Shown in pieces: positions 55,149-63,283 of a DNA stretch of 64,000 bases. A program made the translations under genes and the position numbers. The stretch comes from Bacteroides xylanisolvens XB1A. Lineage in GTDB: Bacteria; Bacteroidota; Bacteroidia; Bacteroidales; Bacteroidaceae. The stretch's first letter is position 1. Every line of letters begins with the position of its first letter. The stretch lies in assembly GCF_000210075.1 (NCBI RefSeq), contig NC_021017.1, positions 2,814,678 to 2,878,677 of the forward strand, written 5' to 3'. Under the pieces are notes generated by a model. It saw only the letters and a program-made list of their open reading frames with translations. It was not told the origin of the DNA and ran no database searches.

Positions 55149-56555
55149 ATGAAAAAAAGTCTTTTGTTAGTCGCCCTTTCAGTTTGTTTGTTGCCACTTT
55201 GGGGACAACAGAATTTCTCCCGGATAGATTCGCTTATCAAGAAGATGCTCCCCGAAGCATCCGAAGTCGGCATATCCGTCTACGATCTGACGGCTAAGAA
55301 ATCACTTTATAACTATCGTGCGGAGAAACTTTCACGTCCTGCCTCTACCATGAAGCTGTTGACGGCTATTACCGCACTTTCCCGCCCCGGAGCCAACGAG
55401 CCTTTCCGCACCGAAGTATGGCACGATGGCGTGATAGAGCATGATACCTTGCAAGGCAACCTGTATGTGGTAGGCGGATTCGATCCGGAATTTGACAGCC
55501 AGTCGATGGATTCATTGATAGAAGAGGTAATCACTTTCCCTTTTTCGGTTATTAACGGGCAGGTCTATGGTGACGTTTCAATGAAAGACTCCCTTTATTG
55601 GGGCAGCGGATGGGCGTGGGACGATACACCTGCGGGTTATCAGCCTTATCTCTCTCCGCTGATGTTCTGCAAGGGGACTGTACAGGTTTCCGTAGTTCCA
55701 TCCACGGTGCAGGGCGATACGGCAAGTGTTTCCTGCCAGCCTCTGTCTTCCTATTATACAGTGACGAATCAGACGAAAACACGTACCTCTTCTGCCGGGA
55801 AATTCTCTTTCACAAGAGACTGGCTGACGAATGGAAACAATCTCCTTATTTCGGGCAATGTCACTTCGATTCGAAAAGATGATGTCAACATCTATGATTC
55901 TCCCCGTTTCTTTATGCACACTTTCCTGGAACGCCTTCGTGGGAAAGGAATCACGACTCCCCAGTCGTATGGCTTTGCCGAATTACCTCGCGACAGTGTG
56001 AGAGTAGAGCGTATGGCTTGCTGGAACACTTCTGTGCAGAAAGTGCTGAACCAACTGATGAAAGAGAGTGATAACCTCAATGCGGAAGCATTTCTCTGTC
56101 GCCTGGGAGCGCAGGCTACGGGAAAGAAGCAAGTAGCTGCCGAAGATGGTATTGTCGAAATAATGAAGCTGATCCGCCGCCTGGGGCATGACCCGAAAGA
56201 TTATAAGATTGCCGACGGTTGCGGACTGTCCAATTATAATTACCTCTCTCCTGCCCTGCTGGTGGATTTTCTAAAATATGCGTACTCGCAAACAGAAGTG
56301 TTTCAGATGTTGTATAAATCACTTCCTGTTGGCGGGGTGGACGGAACTTTGAAGTTCCGGATGAAAGGTACTCCTGCTTTTCGGAATGTTCATGCCAAAA
56401 CAGGCTCGTTTACGGCAATAAATGCGCTTGCAGGCTATCTGAAGATGAAGAACGGACATGAAGTGGCATTTGCCATTATGAACCAGAATGTACTTTCGGC
56501 GGCTAAAGCGAGAGCATTTCAGGATAAAATGTGTGAGGTGATTATTGGGAAATAG
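55149..56555 (+). CDS. dacB: D-alanyl-D-alanine carboxypeptidase/endopeptidase (PBP4, peptidase S13)
   Basis: 468 residues with signal peptide (KKSLLLVALSVCLLPLWGQ). Penicillin-binding motifs: SxxK as Ser66-Thr-Met-Lys69, SxN in MKESDNLNAE, and KTG in VHAKTGSFTAIN. The large insert between the first and second motifs (about 80-290) is typical of class C low-molecular-weight PBPs. It trims or cleaves peptidoglycan cross-links in the periplasm. The gene follows the thioredoxin-like gene by 46 bp and may share its transcript. A hairpin lies downstream. Confidence 0.93.
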   Translation: MKKSLLLVALSVCLLPLWGQQNFSRIDSLIKKMLPEASEVGISVYDLTAKKSLYNYRAEKLSRPASTMKLLTAITALSRPGANEPFRTEVWHDGVIEHDTLQGNLYVVGGFDPEFDSQSMDSLIEEVITFPFSVINGQVYGDVSMKDSLYWGSGWAWDDTPAGYQPYLSPLMFCKGTVQVSVVPSTVQGDTASVSCQPLSSYYTVTNQTKTRTSSAGKFSFTRDWLTNGNNLLISGNVTSIRKDDVNIYDSPRFFMHTFLERLRGKGITTPQSYGFAELPRDSVRVERMACWNTSVQKVLNQLMKESDNLNAEAFLCRLGAQATGKKQVAAEDGIVEIMKLIRRLGHDPKDYKIADGCGLSNYNYLSPALLVDFLKYAYSQTEVFQMLYKSLPVGGVDGTLKFRMKGTPAFRNVHAKTGSFTAINALAGYLKMKNGHEVAFAIMNQNVLSAAKARAFQDKMCEVIIGK

Positions 56556-56682
56556 GCTGATATGAATACATTAGCCCGTACAACCAAAGTGGAATTCCGT
56601 TGTTGAATCCGATTTCTATGTTGTCAAGGGGCAGGTACTATTTTCCATGGAGGGCTCTTTATTGATTCTTCTATAAAAAGAC

Positions 56683-56739
56683 AATTGTATTCTCTAATAA
56701 GCAAAAATCGTAGGATTTTGTTTACCAGAGAATACAATT
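56683..56739. terminator. Inverted repeat between convergent genes
   Basis: Perfect 13-bp arms AATTGTATTCTCT (56683-56695) and AGAGAATACAATT (56727-56739) around a 31-nt loop. It lies between the convergent dacB and CoA-transferase genes and probably acts as terminator in both directions, although the stem is AT-rich. Confidence 0.55.
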
Positions 56740-56787
56740 ATACTTGTTTTGAATCGAATACTGTAAATTCTATACTATATATTATAT

Positions 56788-58287
56788 TTACTTTGAGTAT
56801 TCAGCCCAATTAGTATTCTTCATATCGCCACTCTTAGCCAACTCTGCGTGCATACCAAGTGCAGCCTGAATAGCGTGTGGAGTCTGTGCCCGGTTACCGG
56901 CCAGTTTGAGGTAATCCCAAAGAAGCTCTTTGTAGTCAGGATGTGCACAGTTTTCGATGATGGCTTGTGCGCGTTCTTTCGGGCTCTTGCCACGAAGATC
57001 GGCAACACCTTGCTCGGTGATAACGATGTTGACATCGTGCTCCGTGTGGTCGTGGTGGGATACCATCGGTACGATCGCGCTAATCTTCCCTTCTTTGGCC
57101 ACAGACGGACAAGTGAAGATAGAGATGTAAGCGTTGCGGGTAAAGTCTCCCGAACCACCGATACCGTTCATCATTTTTGTTCCGCCGATATGGGTAGAGT
57201 TTACGTTGCCGTACAGGTCAACTTCGATGGCTGTATTGATAGAAATGATACCGAGGCGGCGTACTATTTCCGGGCTGTTTGAGATTTCCGACGGACGGAG
57301 AACCAGTTTGTCGCGGAAGAAATCCATATCGTTGTAGATGCCTTCCAGACAATCATTTGTAACAGTCAGTGAACAGGCGCTACCGAATTTGATACGTCCT
57401 TCGCGAATCAATCCGATCACGGAATTCTGGATTACCTCTGTGTACATTTCGAATGCAGGAATCGTTTTATCACGTCCCAATGCACCGAGTACGGCGTTGG
57501 CGATATTTCCTACACCCGATTGCAAAGGCAAGAAACTGGACGGGATAATACCGCGTTTCATGTCGGCTGCAAGGAAGTCGGCAACATTCTGGCCGATTTT
57601 GTCGGTCAACGGATCAGCGGCAGCGAAAGAACGCGCTTCGTCCGGCCAGTTGGTTTCCACTACGCCTATAATCTTTTTCGGGTCTATCTGAACGTAAGGC
57701 AGTCCGATACGGTCACTCGGTTTATAGATCGGTATTTCGCGGCGGTAAGGCGGGTCGAGCGGTTCGTATACGTCGTGCATACCCATACCGGATTTGCTGT
57801 GTGCGCTGTTCAACTCCACGATGATCTGGTCGGCAAGACGGCAGATGGTCGGGGCGATGCCGCCGGCGGCAGTCAGATAAATTTTTCCGTCTGGAGTTAC
57901 TTCGCAGGCTTCGATGATGGCTACGTTCACTTTGCCCATGAACCCGTAGCGCACTTCCTGTGCCATTTGTGAGAGGTGTATGTCGTTGTAGGCAATCTCT
58001 CCGTTGTTCACAGCTTTGCGGAAGTCGGCGTTGGTAGTATAAGGAGCGCGGTAGCGGATGGCTTTGGCGCGTGACAGTACGCCGTCACAGGATTCCCCTG
58101 TCGATGCGCCTGTGAAAATTCCTACTTGAAACGGGTTTCCTTTCGCATGTTCTGCTTCAGCAATTTTTGCGAGTTCGGCTGTTACAGCCTTGGCCGTTCC
58201 GGCGGGAGTAAATCCGCTTAGGCCGATGTTGTAGCCATGTTTGATTAGGCTTGCAGCTTCCGCTGCCGAAATACGATTGAGTGACAT
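56788..58287 (-). CDS. Acetyl-CoA hydrolase / succinyl-CoA:acetate CoA-transferase family enzyme
   Basis: 499 residues of the Cat1/Ach1 CoA-transferase family: IGLSGFTPAGTAKAVTAELA near the N-terminus, GIFTGASTGESCDGVL, LQSGVGNIANAVLGAL, and GIGGSGDFTRNAYISIF in the catalytic second half, then VVITEQGVADLRGKSPKERA. It moves CoA between succinate/acetyl or propionyl groups in the cytoplasm, fitting the acetate- and succinate-producing fermentation of Bacteroides. Single-gene unit by spacing. Hydrolase and transferase activities cannot be separated here. Confidence 0.92.
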   Translation of the reverse strand: MSLNRISAAEAASLIKHGYNIGLSGFTPAGTAKAVTAELAKIAEAEHAKGNPFQVGIFTGASTGESCDGVLSRAKAIRYRAPYTTNADFRKAVNNGEIAYNDIHLSQMAQEVRYGFMGKVNVAIIEACEVTPDGKIYLTAAGGIAPTICRLADQIIVELNSAHSKSGMGMHDVYEPLDPPYRREIPIYKPSDRIGLPYVQIDPKKIIGVVETNWPDEARSFAAADPLTDKIGQNVADFLAADMKRGIIPSSFLPLQSGVGNIANAVLGALGRDKTIPAFEMYTEVIQNSVIGLIREGRIKFGSACSLTVTNDCLEGIYNDMDFFRDKLVLRPSEISNSPEIVRRLGIISINTAIEVDLYGNVNSTHIGGTKMMNGIGGSGDFTRNAYISIFTCPSVAKEGKISAIVPMVSHHDHTEHDVNIVITEQGVADLRGKSPKERAQAIIENCAHPDYKELLWDYLKLAGNRAQTPHAIQAALGMHAELAKSGDMKNTNWAEYSK

Positions 58288-58421
58288 AAATAGTAAATTT
58301 CGTGTTAAATACAGTTGATATTTTTATTGATAATTAATTCTCTGTTTGTACGGCCTTGTACCAATGCTTGGCAATGACTCGTCACATAATGATTCGAAAC
58401 TCAATGAGTTTACGGGCTCTC

Positions 58422-58892
58422 TCAATACTTCCGTTGAAGTATCTCTCCCCAGATAATAGCGCGGCGGGCTTCTTCTGCGGAGTGAATCGTGAAATCATGT
58501 TCGTTATCAGTTGATTCGGTGTGAGAGTTATAATGAGAACCTTGTTGGGAATTTCGTTTATCTTGCGCGGCACTGTTTGCCAGGGATGCGGAAACGGATA
58601 TTTCTTCTTTTTTTCTTTTCTGCTGCGCCGCTGGTTTCGCCGTCTGTTTGGGAGACTGTTGCGGTGGCGTCTGTTTCAGGGGTTTAGGCTGGAATAATTC
58701 TTCCAGCGACTTGGGGCCACCCCATGCCTCGGGCATAGGAACTGCATCCGGAGCTACTTCAACGGGGGATGGCATCGGGGAAACGGGGCGTTTATTCTTA
58801 GCTTTTTTCGATTTACTATTCTTATTCACCTCTTTGAATATTCCCACAAGAATGACACCTGCTATCAAGAGAAATTTCAAAAAATCTTCCAT
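58422..58892 (-). CDS. Conserved hypothetical membrane-anchored protein
   Basis: 156 residues. One N-terminal membrane helix (FLKFLLIAGVILVGIFKEV) is followed by a Lys/Pro/Gln-rich low-complexity linker (about 25-125) and a short conserved-looking C-terminal helix, HSAEEARRAIIWGEILQRKY. The tail resembles the end of a family of Bacteroidales proteins of unknown function. It probably faces the cytoplasm with its basic linker. It ends 134 bp before the CoA-transferase gene in the same direction. Confidence 0.7.
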   Translation of the reverse strand: MEDFLKFLLIAGVILVGIFKEVNKNSKSKKAKNKRPVSPMPSPVEVAPDAVPMPEAWGGPKSLEELFQPKPLKQTPPQQSPKQTAKPAAQQKRKKEEISVSASLANSAAQDKRNSQQGSHYNSHTESTDNEHDFTIHSAEEARRAIIWGEILQRKY

Positions 58893-58970
58893 TGTGTTTC
58901 ACTGCTAATTAGTTATCTGCCAAAGTTACGTATTTTATCTGGTTCAGGCTAACATTTTATTATGAAAAAA

Positions 58971-58998
58971 GGGCAGCTTCACAGCTCCCCTTAATTTT
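58971..58998 (+). terminator. Hairpin with T-tract upstream of a leader-like mini-ORF
   Basis: GGGCAGCT (58971-58978) pairs with AGCTCCCC (58983-58990) with one mismatched pair, followed by TTAATTTTTTT. No plus-strand gene precedes it, so it may belong to a small RNA or be a relic. Confidence 0.45.
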
Positions 58999-59017
58999 TT
59001 TAACCTAAACCTTAACT

Positions 59018-59056
59018 ATGAAAAAATCTAATGTTTCTTTCATTGCACAAATGTGA
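59018..59056 (+). CDS. Possible 12-residue leader peptide
   Basis: ATG at 59018 encodes MKKSNVSFIAQM and stops at 59054-59056, directly after the hairpin and the CTTAACT tract. Nothing beyond placement supports translation. The miaB promoter lies downstream of it, so it is not part of the miaB leader. Confidence 0.2.
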   Translation: MKKSNVSFIAQM

Positions 59057-59191
59057 AAAATAAATTTAAATTTGCCAAGCATATCGCCTAAAAATGTTTA
59101 TTCTCTTAACATAAATTACAAATTTGCTTGCCAAATCATAAGTTTTTGCGTTATTTTGATATCAATTCACTACTTATTGAAAGCGAAGCCG

Positions 59192-59199
59192 TATCTTTG
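59192..59199 (+). promoter_or_regulatory. -7 element of miaB
   Basis: TATCTTTG followed by C, exact match to TAnnTTTGC, 29 bp before the miaB ATG. No clear -33 at the expected place. Confidence 0.55.
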
Positions 59200-59228
59200 C
59201 ATCCGAATTTTTAAACTAAGATTTGAGT

Positions 59229-60611
59229 ATGAACGAATTAACGGGAGCGGACTTTAAATCCGCAACTGAAATGAAGGATGACAACAAAAAGTTGTTTATC
59301 GAAACCTATGGCTGCCAGATGAACGTAGCCGACAGTGAGGTGATTGCCTCGGTGATGCAAATGGCGGGTTATTCCGTAGCCGAAACGCTGGAGGAAGCCG
59401 ATGCCGTGTTTATGAATACCTGTTCCATCCGCGACAATGCGGAGCAGAAGATTCTGAATCGCCTGGAGTTTTTCCACTCGCTGAAGAAAAAGAAAAAGCA
59501 TCTGATTGTAGGTGTACTGGGCTGTATGGCCGAACGGGTAAAGGATGATCTGATAACGAATCATCATGTAGACCTCGTTGTGGGGCCGGATGCTTACCTG
59601 ACGTTGCCCGACCTGATTGCGGCCGTAGAAACCGGTGAAAAAGCAATCAATGTGGAACTTTCTACTACCGAGACTTATCGGGATGTGATTCCGTCGCGTA
59701 TCTGCGGCAATCATATTTCGGGTTTTGTATCCATCATGCGTGGCTGCAATAACTTCTGCACCTATTGTATCGTGCCCTATACTCGTGGACGCGAGCGCAG
59801 CCGTGACGTAGAAAGCATCCTGAATGAAGTGGCAGACCTCGTGGCGAAAGGCTATAAGGAAGTCACCCTGTTGGGGCAGAACGTCAACTCTTACCGTTTT
59901 GAAAGACCGACAGGCGAAGTGGTTACTTTCCCGATGTTGCTCCGAACAGTGGCCGAGGCTGCTCCGGGAGTGCGTATTCGTTTCACGACTTCCCATCCGA
60001 AAGATATGAGCGATGAAACGCTGGAAGTGATTGCGCAAGTTCCGAATGTGTGTAAACATATCCATCTGCCTGTGCAGAGCGGCAGTTCGCGTATTCTGAA
60101 ACTGATGAACCGTAAGTATACCCGTGAGTGGTATCTGGACCGGGTGGCAGCTATCAAACGTATCATCCCCGATTGCGGACTGACTACCGATATTTTCTCC
60201 GGTTTTCATTCTGAAACGGAAGAGGATCATGCCTTGTCACTTTCGCTGATGGAAGAATGTGGATATGATGCCGCTTTCATGTTTAAATACTCCGAACGTC
60301 CGGGAACGTATGCATCGAAGCATCTTGAAGATAATGTGCCCGAAGAGGTGAAAGTCCGTCGCCTGAACGAGATTATCGCTTTGCAGAACCGTCTGTCTGC
60401 CGAATCCAACCAGCGTTGCATCGGTAAAACGTATGAAGTGCTTGTAGAAGGAGTTTCCAAGCGTTCGCGCGACCAGCTGTTCGGCCGTACGGAGCAGAAC
60501 CGTGTGGTGGTGTTCGACAGAGGTACGCACCGTGTAGGTGATTTTGTCAACGTGCGTGTCACGGAAGCCAGTTCGGCTACGCTGAAAGGGGAAGAGGTCG
60601 TTTCAAATTAG
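59229..60611 (+). CDS. miaB: tRNA-2-methylthio-N6-dimethylallyladenosine synthase
   Basis: 460 residues from ATG 59229 (TTG at 59223 in frame is less likely). The N-terminal MTTase domain has cluster cysteines in ETYGCQMN, NTCSIRDNA and GVLGCMAE; the radical SAM motif CNNFCTYC gives Cys173, Cys177, Cys180; a C-terminal TRAM domain ends the protein (VLVEGVSKRSRDQLFGRTEQNRVVVFD). It adds the methylthio group to i6A37 of tRNAs. Its length and motifs are standard, and the downstream hairpin separates it from the repressor gene. Confidence 0.96.
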   Translation: MNELTGADFKSATEMKDDNKKLFIETYGCQMNVADSEVIASVMQMAGYSVAETLEEADAVFMNTCSIRDNAEQKILNRLEFFHSLKKKKKHLIVGVLGCMAERVKDDLITNHHVDLVVGPDAYLTLPDLIAAVETGEKAINVELSTTETYRDVIPSRICGNHISGFVSIMRGCNNFCTYCIVPYTRGRERSRDVESILNEVADLVAKGYKEVTLLGQNVNSYRFERPTGEVVTFPMLLRTVAEAAPGVRIRFTTSHPKDMSDETLEVIAQVPNVCKHIHLPVQSGSSRILKLMNRKYTREWYLDRVAAIKRIIPDCGLTTDIFSGFHSETEEDHALSLSLMEECGYDAAFMFKYSERPGTYASKHLEDNVPEEVKVRRLNEIIALQNRLSAESNQRCIGKTYEVLVEGVSKRSRDQLFGRTEQNRVVVFDRGTHRVGDFVNVRVTEASSATLKGEEVVSN

Positions 60612-60715
60612 TTTGCAAGAGAATTTTAAGATCAAACAAATATTGCACGAATTAGCAGATTATTTCATTTAATGTGCTTCTTACGGCTTACTATATTTCT
60701 CATTGCAGAGGACGT

Positions 60716-60776
60716 AAAAAACGCAGAGGTATTATTTTTTTTAATCTCTGTGTCTTTTGTGTCCTCTGTGTTTTTT
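60716..60776. terminator. Bidirectional terminator with CTCTGTGT repeats
   Basis: 14-nt arms AAAAAACGCAGAGG (60716-60729) and CCTCTGTGTTTTTT (60763-60776), one G-U pair, 33-nt loop containing a further AATCTCTGTGT. It lies between the convergent miaB and S24 repressor genes. CTCTGTGT-rich repeats of this kind are familiar from Bacteroides intergenic regions. Confidence 0.65.
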
Positions 60777-60807
60777 CCGTGTTCTTGGCTCTCTTTTACG
60801 ATGAGAT

Positions 60808-61521
60808 TCACATCATCATGTGCCTCCTAATGGAGAACTTCACAATCGCCATTGCATTGATGGACGCAAATGGAATGTCCATCGGTTCGTGGTGTGTATT
60901 GTAGCTCACTAGTTTGAGATATCCCTCCTTATCGGAACGGTTCACGTATTTCACTGCCAGATACTCGTCTCCGTCAATCATAAACGACACCAGATATATT
61001 TCCCCGTAAATGACATTATCGAAGCTGCTGATTTCTTTATATCCGATAATGTCTCCCGATTTCAATATAGGATACATGCTGTCTCCGTTGACGTAGACTG
61101 CTCCGTCGCAGACGGAAATATTCGGAATTAATATCTTTCCCAGTGCATACTGCTTTTTGTTGGTGAACAATGTTTTCAGGTTCGCAGCTGCCGTAATATC
61201 GTATAATGTCACGCTACGGTCGTCTATTGGTTCGGGTGTTTTCGGATTGTGTATAATCTCGACTTCTCCCTGCACCAGTTCGCTTTCGCAATATCTTGGC
61301 TGGTGTTTCGGATTTCCCTTTCCCAATAATAGCCAATTGTAGTCCACCTTGTCCCCGAATTTATCGAGTAACAGGCGGAAGTCAATACTATTTCGTGCAC
61401 CCCAATTGGATACTGTGGCGCGTGAGACGCCTAAATATTCAGCTAATTCGCTGTCGTTCTTGAAGTTTAGCACCTGTTTGGCACGCTTCACTATTCCTGT
61501 AACATCCAAAAATGTATCCAT
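60808..61521 (-). CDS. CI/LexA-like repressor with HTH and S24 peptidase domains
   Basis: 237 residues. The HTH is residues 8-45 (SELAEYLGVSRATVSNWGARN). The S24 autopeptidase domain is about 125-235, with Ser148 in VNGDSMYPILKSGD and Lys191 in YLAVKYV as the catalytic dyad. A probable autocleavage region lies in the linker near ITAAANL (residues 109-115). Such proteins repress prophage or integrative-element genes and are inactivated by RecA after DNA damage. It is divergent from the DUF4373/HU-like/amidase genes and could repress them through the 414-bp shared region. Confidence 0.85.
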   Translation of the reverse strand: MDTFLDVTGIVKRAKQVLNFKNDSELAEYLGVSRATVSNWGARNSIDFRLLLDKFGDKVDYNWLLLGKGNPKHQPRYCESELVQGEVEIIHNPKTPEPIDDRSVTLYDITAAANLKTLFTNKKQYALGKILIPNISVCDGAVYVNGDSMYPILKSGDIIGYKEISSFDNVIYGEIYLVSFMIDGDEYLAVKYVNRSDKEGYLKLVSYNTHHEPMDIPFASINAMAIVKFSIRRHMMM

Positions 61522-61618
61522 TCTATTATCGTTTATTTTTGATGTAAAAATTCATAAACTCGTTAATTGCTCATTGATAATTTGTTATCTACTTTTTTAA
61601 AGTTAATTCTCAAAATCG

Positions 61619-61651
61619 TTTGTTTTCTTTGCGAAAACTGTTTTATCTTTG
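61619..61651 (+). promoter_or_regulatory. Promoter in the divergent region
   Basis: TTTG at 61619-61622 and TATCTTTG at 61644-61651 are 21 bp apart, a good Bacteroides promoter. The transcript would run through the mini-ORFs and array A5 before reaching the gene at 61936, giving a leader of nearly 280 nt. Confidence 0.6.
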
Positions 61652-61705
61652 TAACAATGAAATCACAAAGATGTTTCAAAATTATAAATTTTAAATAGAA
61701 AAACC

Positions 61706-61765
61706 ATGAGAAACCGCAAAAAGTTTACGAAAGGTTGCAAAATACCTCATTCACCCCCTTTTTAA
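61706..61765 (+). CDS. Possible 19-residue leader peptide
   Basis: ATG at 61706 encodes MRNRKKFTKGCKIPHSPPF and ends with TAA at 61763-61765. It follows the promoter at 61619-61651, so it would be the first or second frame on the transcript. It is very basic. Translation is unproven. Confidence 0.25.
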   Translation: MRNRKKFTKGCKIPHSPPF

Positions 61766-61814
61766 GGAAGCCGTGCCGGACGGGCGGAAGTAATATTGAG
61801 CCCGCTTACACCAT

Positions 61815-61924
61815 CTATATATCTTGCGTGTAGCGTCTATATACCCAATGTGCAGCCGATATATCTCCAATATACAGCAACTATATGTCCTGCGTGCAAG
61901 CGATATATCTCTAATATACACACG
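61815..61924. repeat. 22-bp-period palindrome array A5 (TATAT type)
   Basis: Exactly five 22-bp units (61815, 61837, 61859, 61881, 61903), 110 bp in all. Each unit starts with (C/A)TATAT and has a less conserved second half that is often GCGTGnA(A/G)GCG-like or its degenerate form CAATATACA. It lies in the presumed 5' leader of the operon starting at 61936, reaching into the region where a ribosome-binding site would be. Confidence 0.85.
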
Positions 61925-61935
61925 AATGTTTAAAT

Positions 61936-62283
61936 ATGAAAATTGTAAAAACGGAAAGCAGTATGGAAACCATTATGAATCAATCTCTACACATCTGCGG
62001 ATGTTGCAAGCGTAAGCTCCCACAGGAAGCCTTTTATATGAATCAGCGTACCCGGGCTTCAGATAATTACTGCAAGGAATGCCGTAAGGCAAACACGCGC
62101 AGACATCGCAATCAGGATAAAAATATATCATTTGAAAACAAACCTCTTTCTTATCCGGTAATAACCGAGGTAAAGGACTACGCTTTGCGGATGCTCCTTA
62201 TCCGCCATGCCCGTCAGGTGGTGGCGGACAGTATTCGCCGGAAGCAGGAAAAGGAAAAACTACACGCACTATGGGAAGAATAA
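61936..62283 (+). CDS. Small zinc-ribbon-like protein of the DUF4373 module
   Basis: 115 residues from ATG 61936; ATG 61963 is an alternative with a better ribosome-binding site (GGAAAG, 4 nt upstream). Two CxxC pairs (CGCC and CKEC) 24 residues apart suggest a zinc ribbon, followed by a basic region (RKANTRRHRNQDKN) and a helical tail. It overlaps the DUF4373 gene by 13 bp. The family often precedes DUF4373 genes; function unknown, DNA binding plausible. Confidence 0.65.
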   Translation: MKIVKTESSMETIMNQSLHICGCCKRKLPQEAFYMNQRTRASDNYCKECRKANTRRHRNQDKNISFENKPLSYPVITEVKDYALRMLLIRHARQVVADSIRRKQEKEKLHALWEE

Positions 62284-63161
62284 AACAGGGGTTGGATTAT
62301 TTCCCCATGAGCACCAGTTTCATGCACGACCGCGTGGTGCGTCGTGTCATGAAGCGGGAAGGTGATGCTGCTTTTGCCACATTGGTAGAAACGCTGTCGT
62401 ACATCTATGCCGGAAAAGGATATTATATCTCTGCCAGTGATGAGTTTTACGATGAACTGACGGACAGCCTTTACAATACGGATATGGATGATGTGAAACG
62501 TATCATCGCCCTGTCCGTGGAATGTGGTCTGTTTGATGCCGGGCTTTTCCGCCAATACGGCATCCTGACTTCCGCCGATATCCAACGGCAGTATCTCTTT
62601 ATCACCAAGCGGCGTAGCAGTTCGTTGATAAAGCCGGACTACTGCCTGTTGGAAGCGGAGGAACTTGCATCGTACCATTCTTCTCAAAGTAGCAAAAGCT
62701 GTGCGGATGATGCTGATAACGAAACAGTCGATGCTGTAACATCAACTGCTGATTCTGTAACATCAAACACCGATTCTGCAACATCGGAAGCCGAAATGTC
62801 GACATTGGGTACACAAAACAAAGAAAAACAAATTAAAACAAACCAAAACAAATTAAACCACCTCTCTGACTCTCCTCAAGGAGAGAACGGAGGAGGAAAA
62901 ATCTTGAAAAGAAGGAAGGCGATGACACAGGACGACATCGACAACCTGCAACCACCGTCCGACGGCACGCCGCGTAACTTCGAGGGACTGCTGGAGAACC
63001 TTCACTCTTACAAGATTCCGCCTTCCGAGCAATATGCCATTATCCTGAAAAGCAACTTCGGAGCTATCGGAAACTCTGTGTGGAAGGGATTCAGCAACAT
63101 TCGCGGGAGTAATGGAAAAATCAAATTGCCGGGGCATTATCTTTTGAGCGTAATTAATTAA
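62271..63161 (+). CDS. DUF4373 (Lin1244/Lin1753-like) domain protein
   Basis: 296 residues. The N-terminal 110 residues (GLDYFPMSTSFMHDRVVRRVMKREGDAAFATLVETLSYIYAGKGYYI to FITKRRSS) match the winged-helix-like DUF4373 domain found in phage replication-type proteins and in Bacteroides loci. A low-complexity Thr/Ser/Asp linker (about 140-210) leads to a conserved C-terminal helix region (GLLENLHSYKIPPSEQYAIILKSNFGAIGN). Translationally coupled to the preceding small gene. A replication- or DNA-related role is only suggested by family resemblance. Confidence 0.75.
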   Translation: MGRIKQGLDYFPMSTSFMHDRVVRRVMKREGDAAFATLVETLSYIYAGKGYYISASDEFYDELTDSLYNTDMDDVKRIIALSVECGLFDAGLFRQYGILTSADIQRQYLFITKRRSSSLIKPDYCLLEAEELASYHSSQSSKSCADDADNETVDAVTSTADSVTSNTDSATSEAEMSTLGTQNKEKQIKTNQNKLNHLSDSPQGENGGGKILKRRKAMTQDDIDNLQPPSDGTPRNFEGLLENLHSYKIPPSEQYAIILKSNFGAIGNSVWKGFSNIRGSNGKIKLPGHYLLSVIN

Positions 63162-63187
63162 TTTATGAACGCACTTTGAAAAAATGA

Positions 63188-63219
63188 TTGGGTCAGTCTG
63201 AATAATACCCGTATCTTTA
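63188..63219 (+). promoter_or_regulatory. Promoter of the HU-like gene
   Basis: TTG at 63188-63190 and TATCTTTA at 63212-63219 (one mismatch to TAnnTTTG), 21 bp apart, 64 bp before the ATG at 63284. Confidence 0.5.
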
Positions 63220-63283
63220 CAGTGTCATTAAGCTTAAGGACAACACTAAACTAATTTATTAACACGTAAAAACTATTACAATT

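Larger units (their letters stand above)
58893..59228. other. Intergenic region upstream of miaB
   Basis: It contains the leader of the hypothetical membrane-anchored gene (minus), a hairpin with T-tract (58971-58998), a 12-codon mini-ORF (59018-59056) and the miaB -7 box (59192-59199). Confidence 0.5.
61522..61935. other. Divergent regulatory region of the repressor and DUF4373 genes
   Basis: It holds a plus-strand promoter (61619-61651), two mini open frames (61657-61698 and 61706-61765) and array A5 (61815-61924), which ends only 11 bp before the first plus-strand gene. The repressor leader on the minus strand is AT-rich. Confidence 0.6.

Noticed and set aside
58340..58421. AATGA-containing short repeats as a sixth palindrome array
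   Set aside because: Spacing is irregular (about 15-16 bp) and only two or three degenerate copies exist, so the 22-bp rule is not met.
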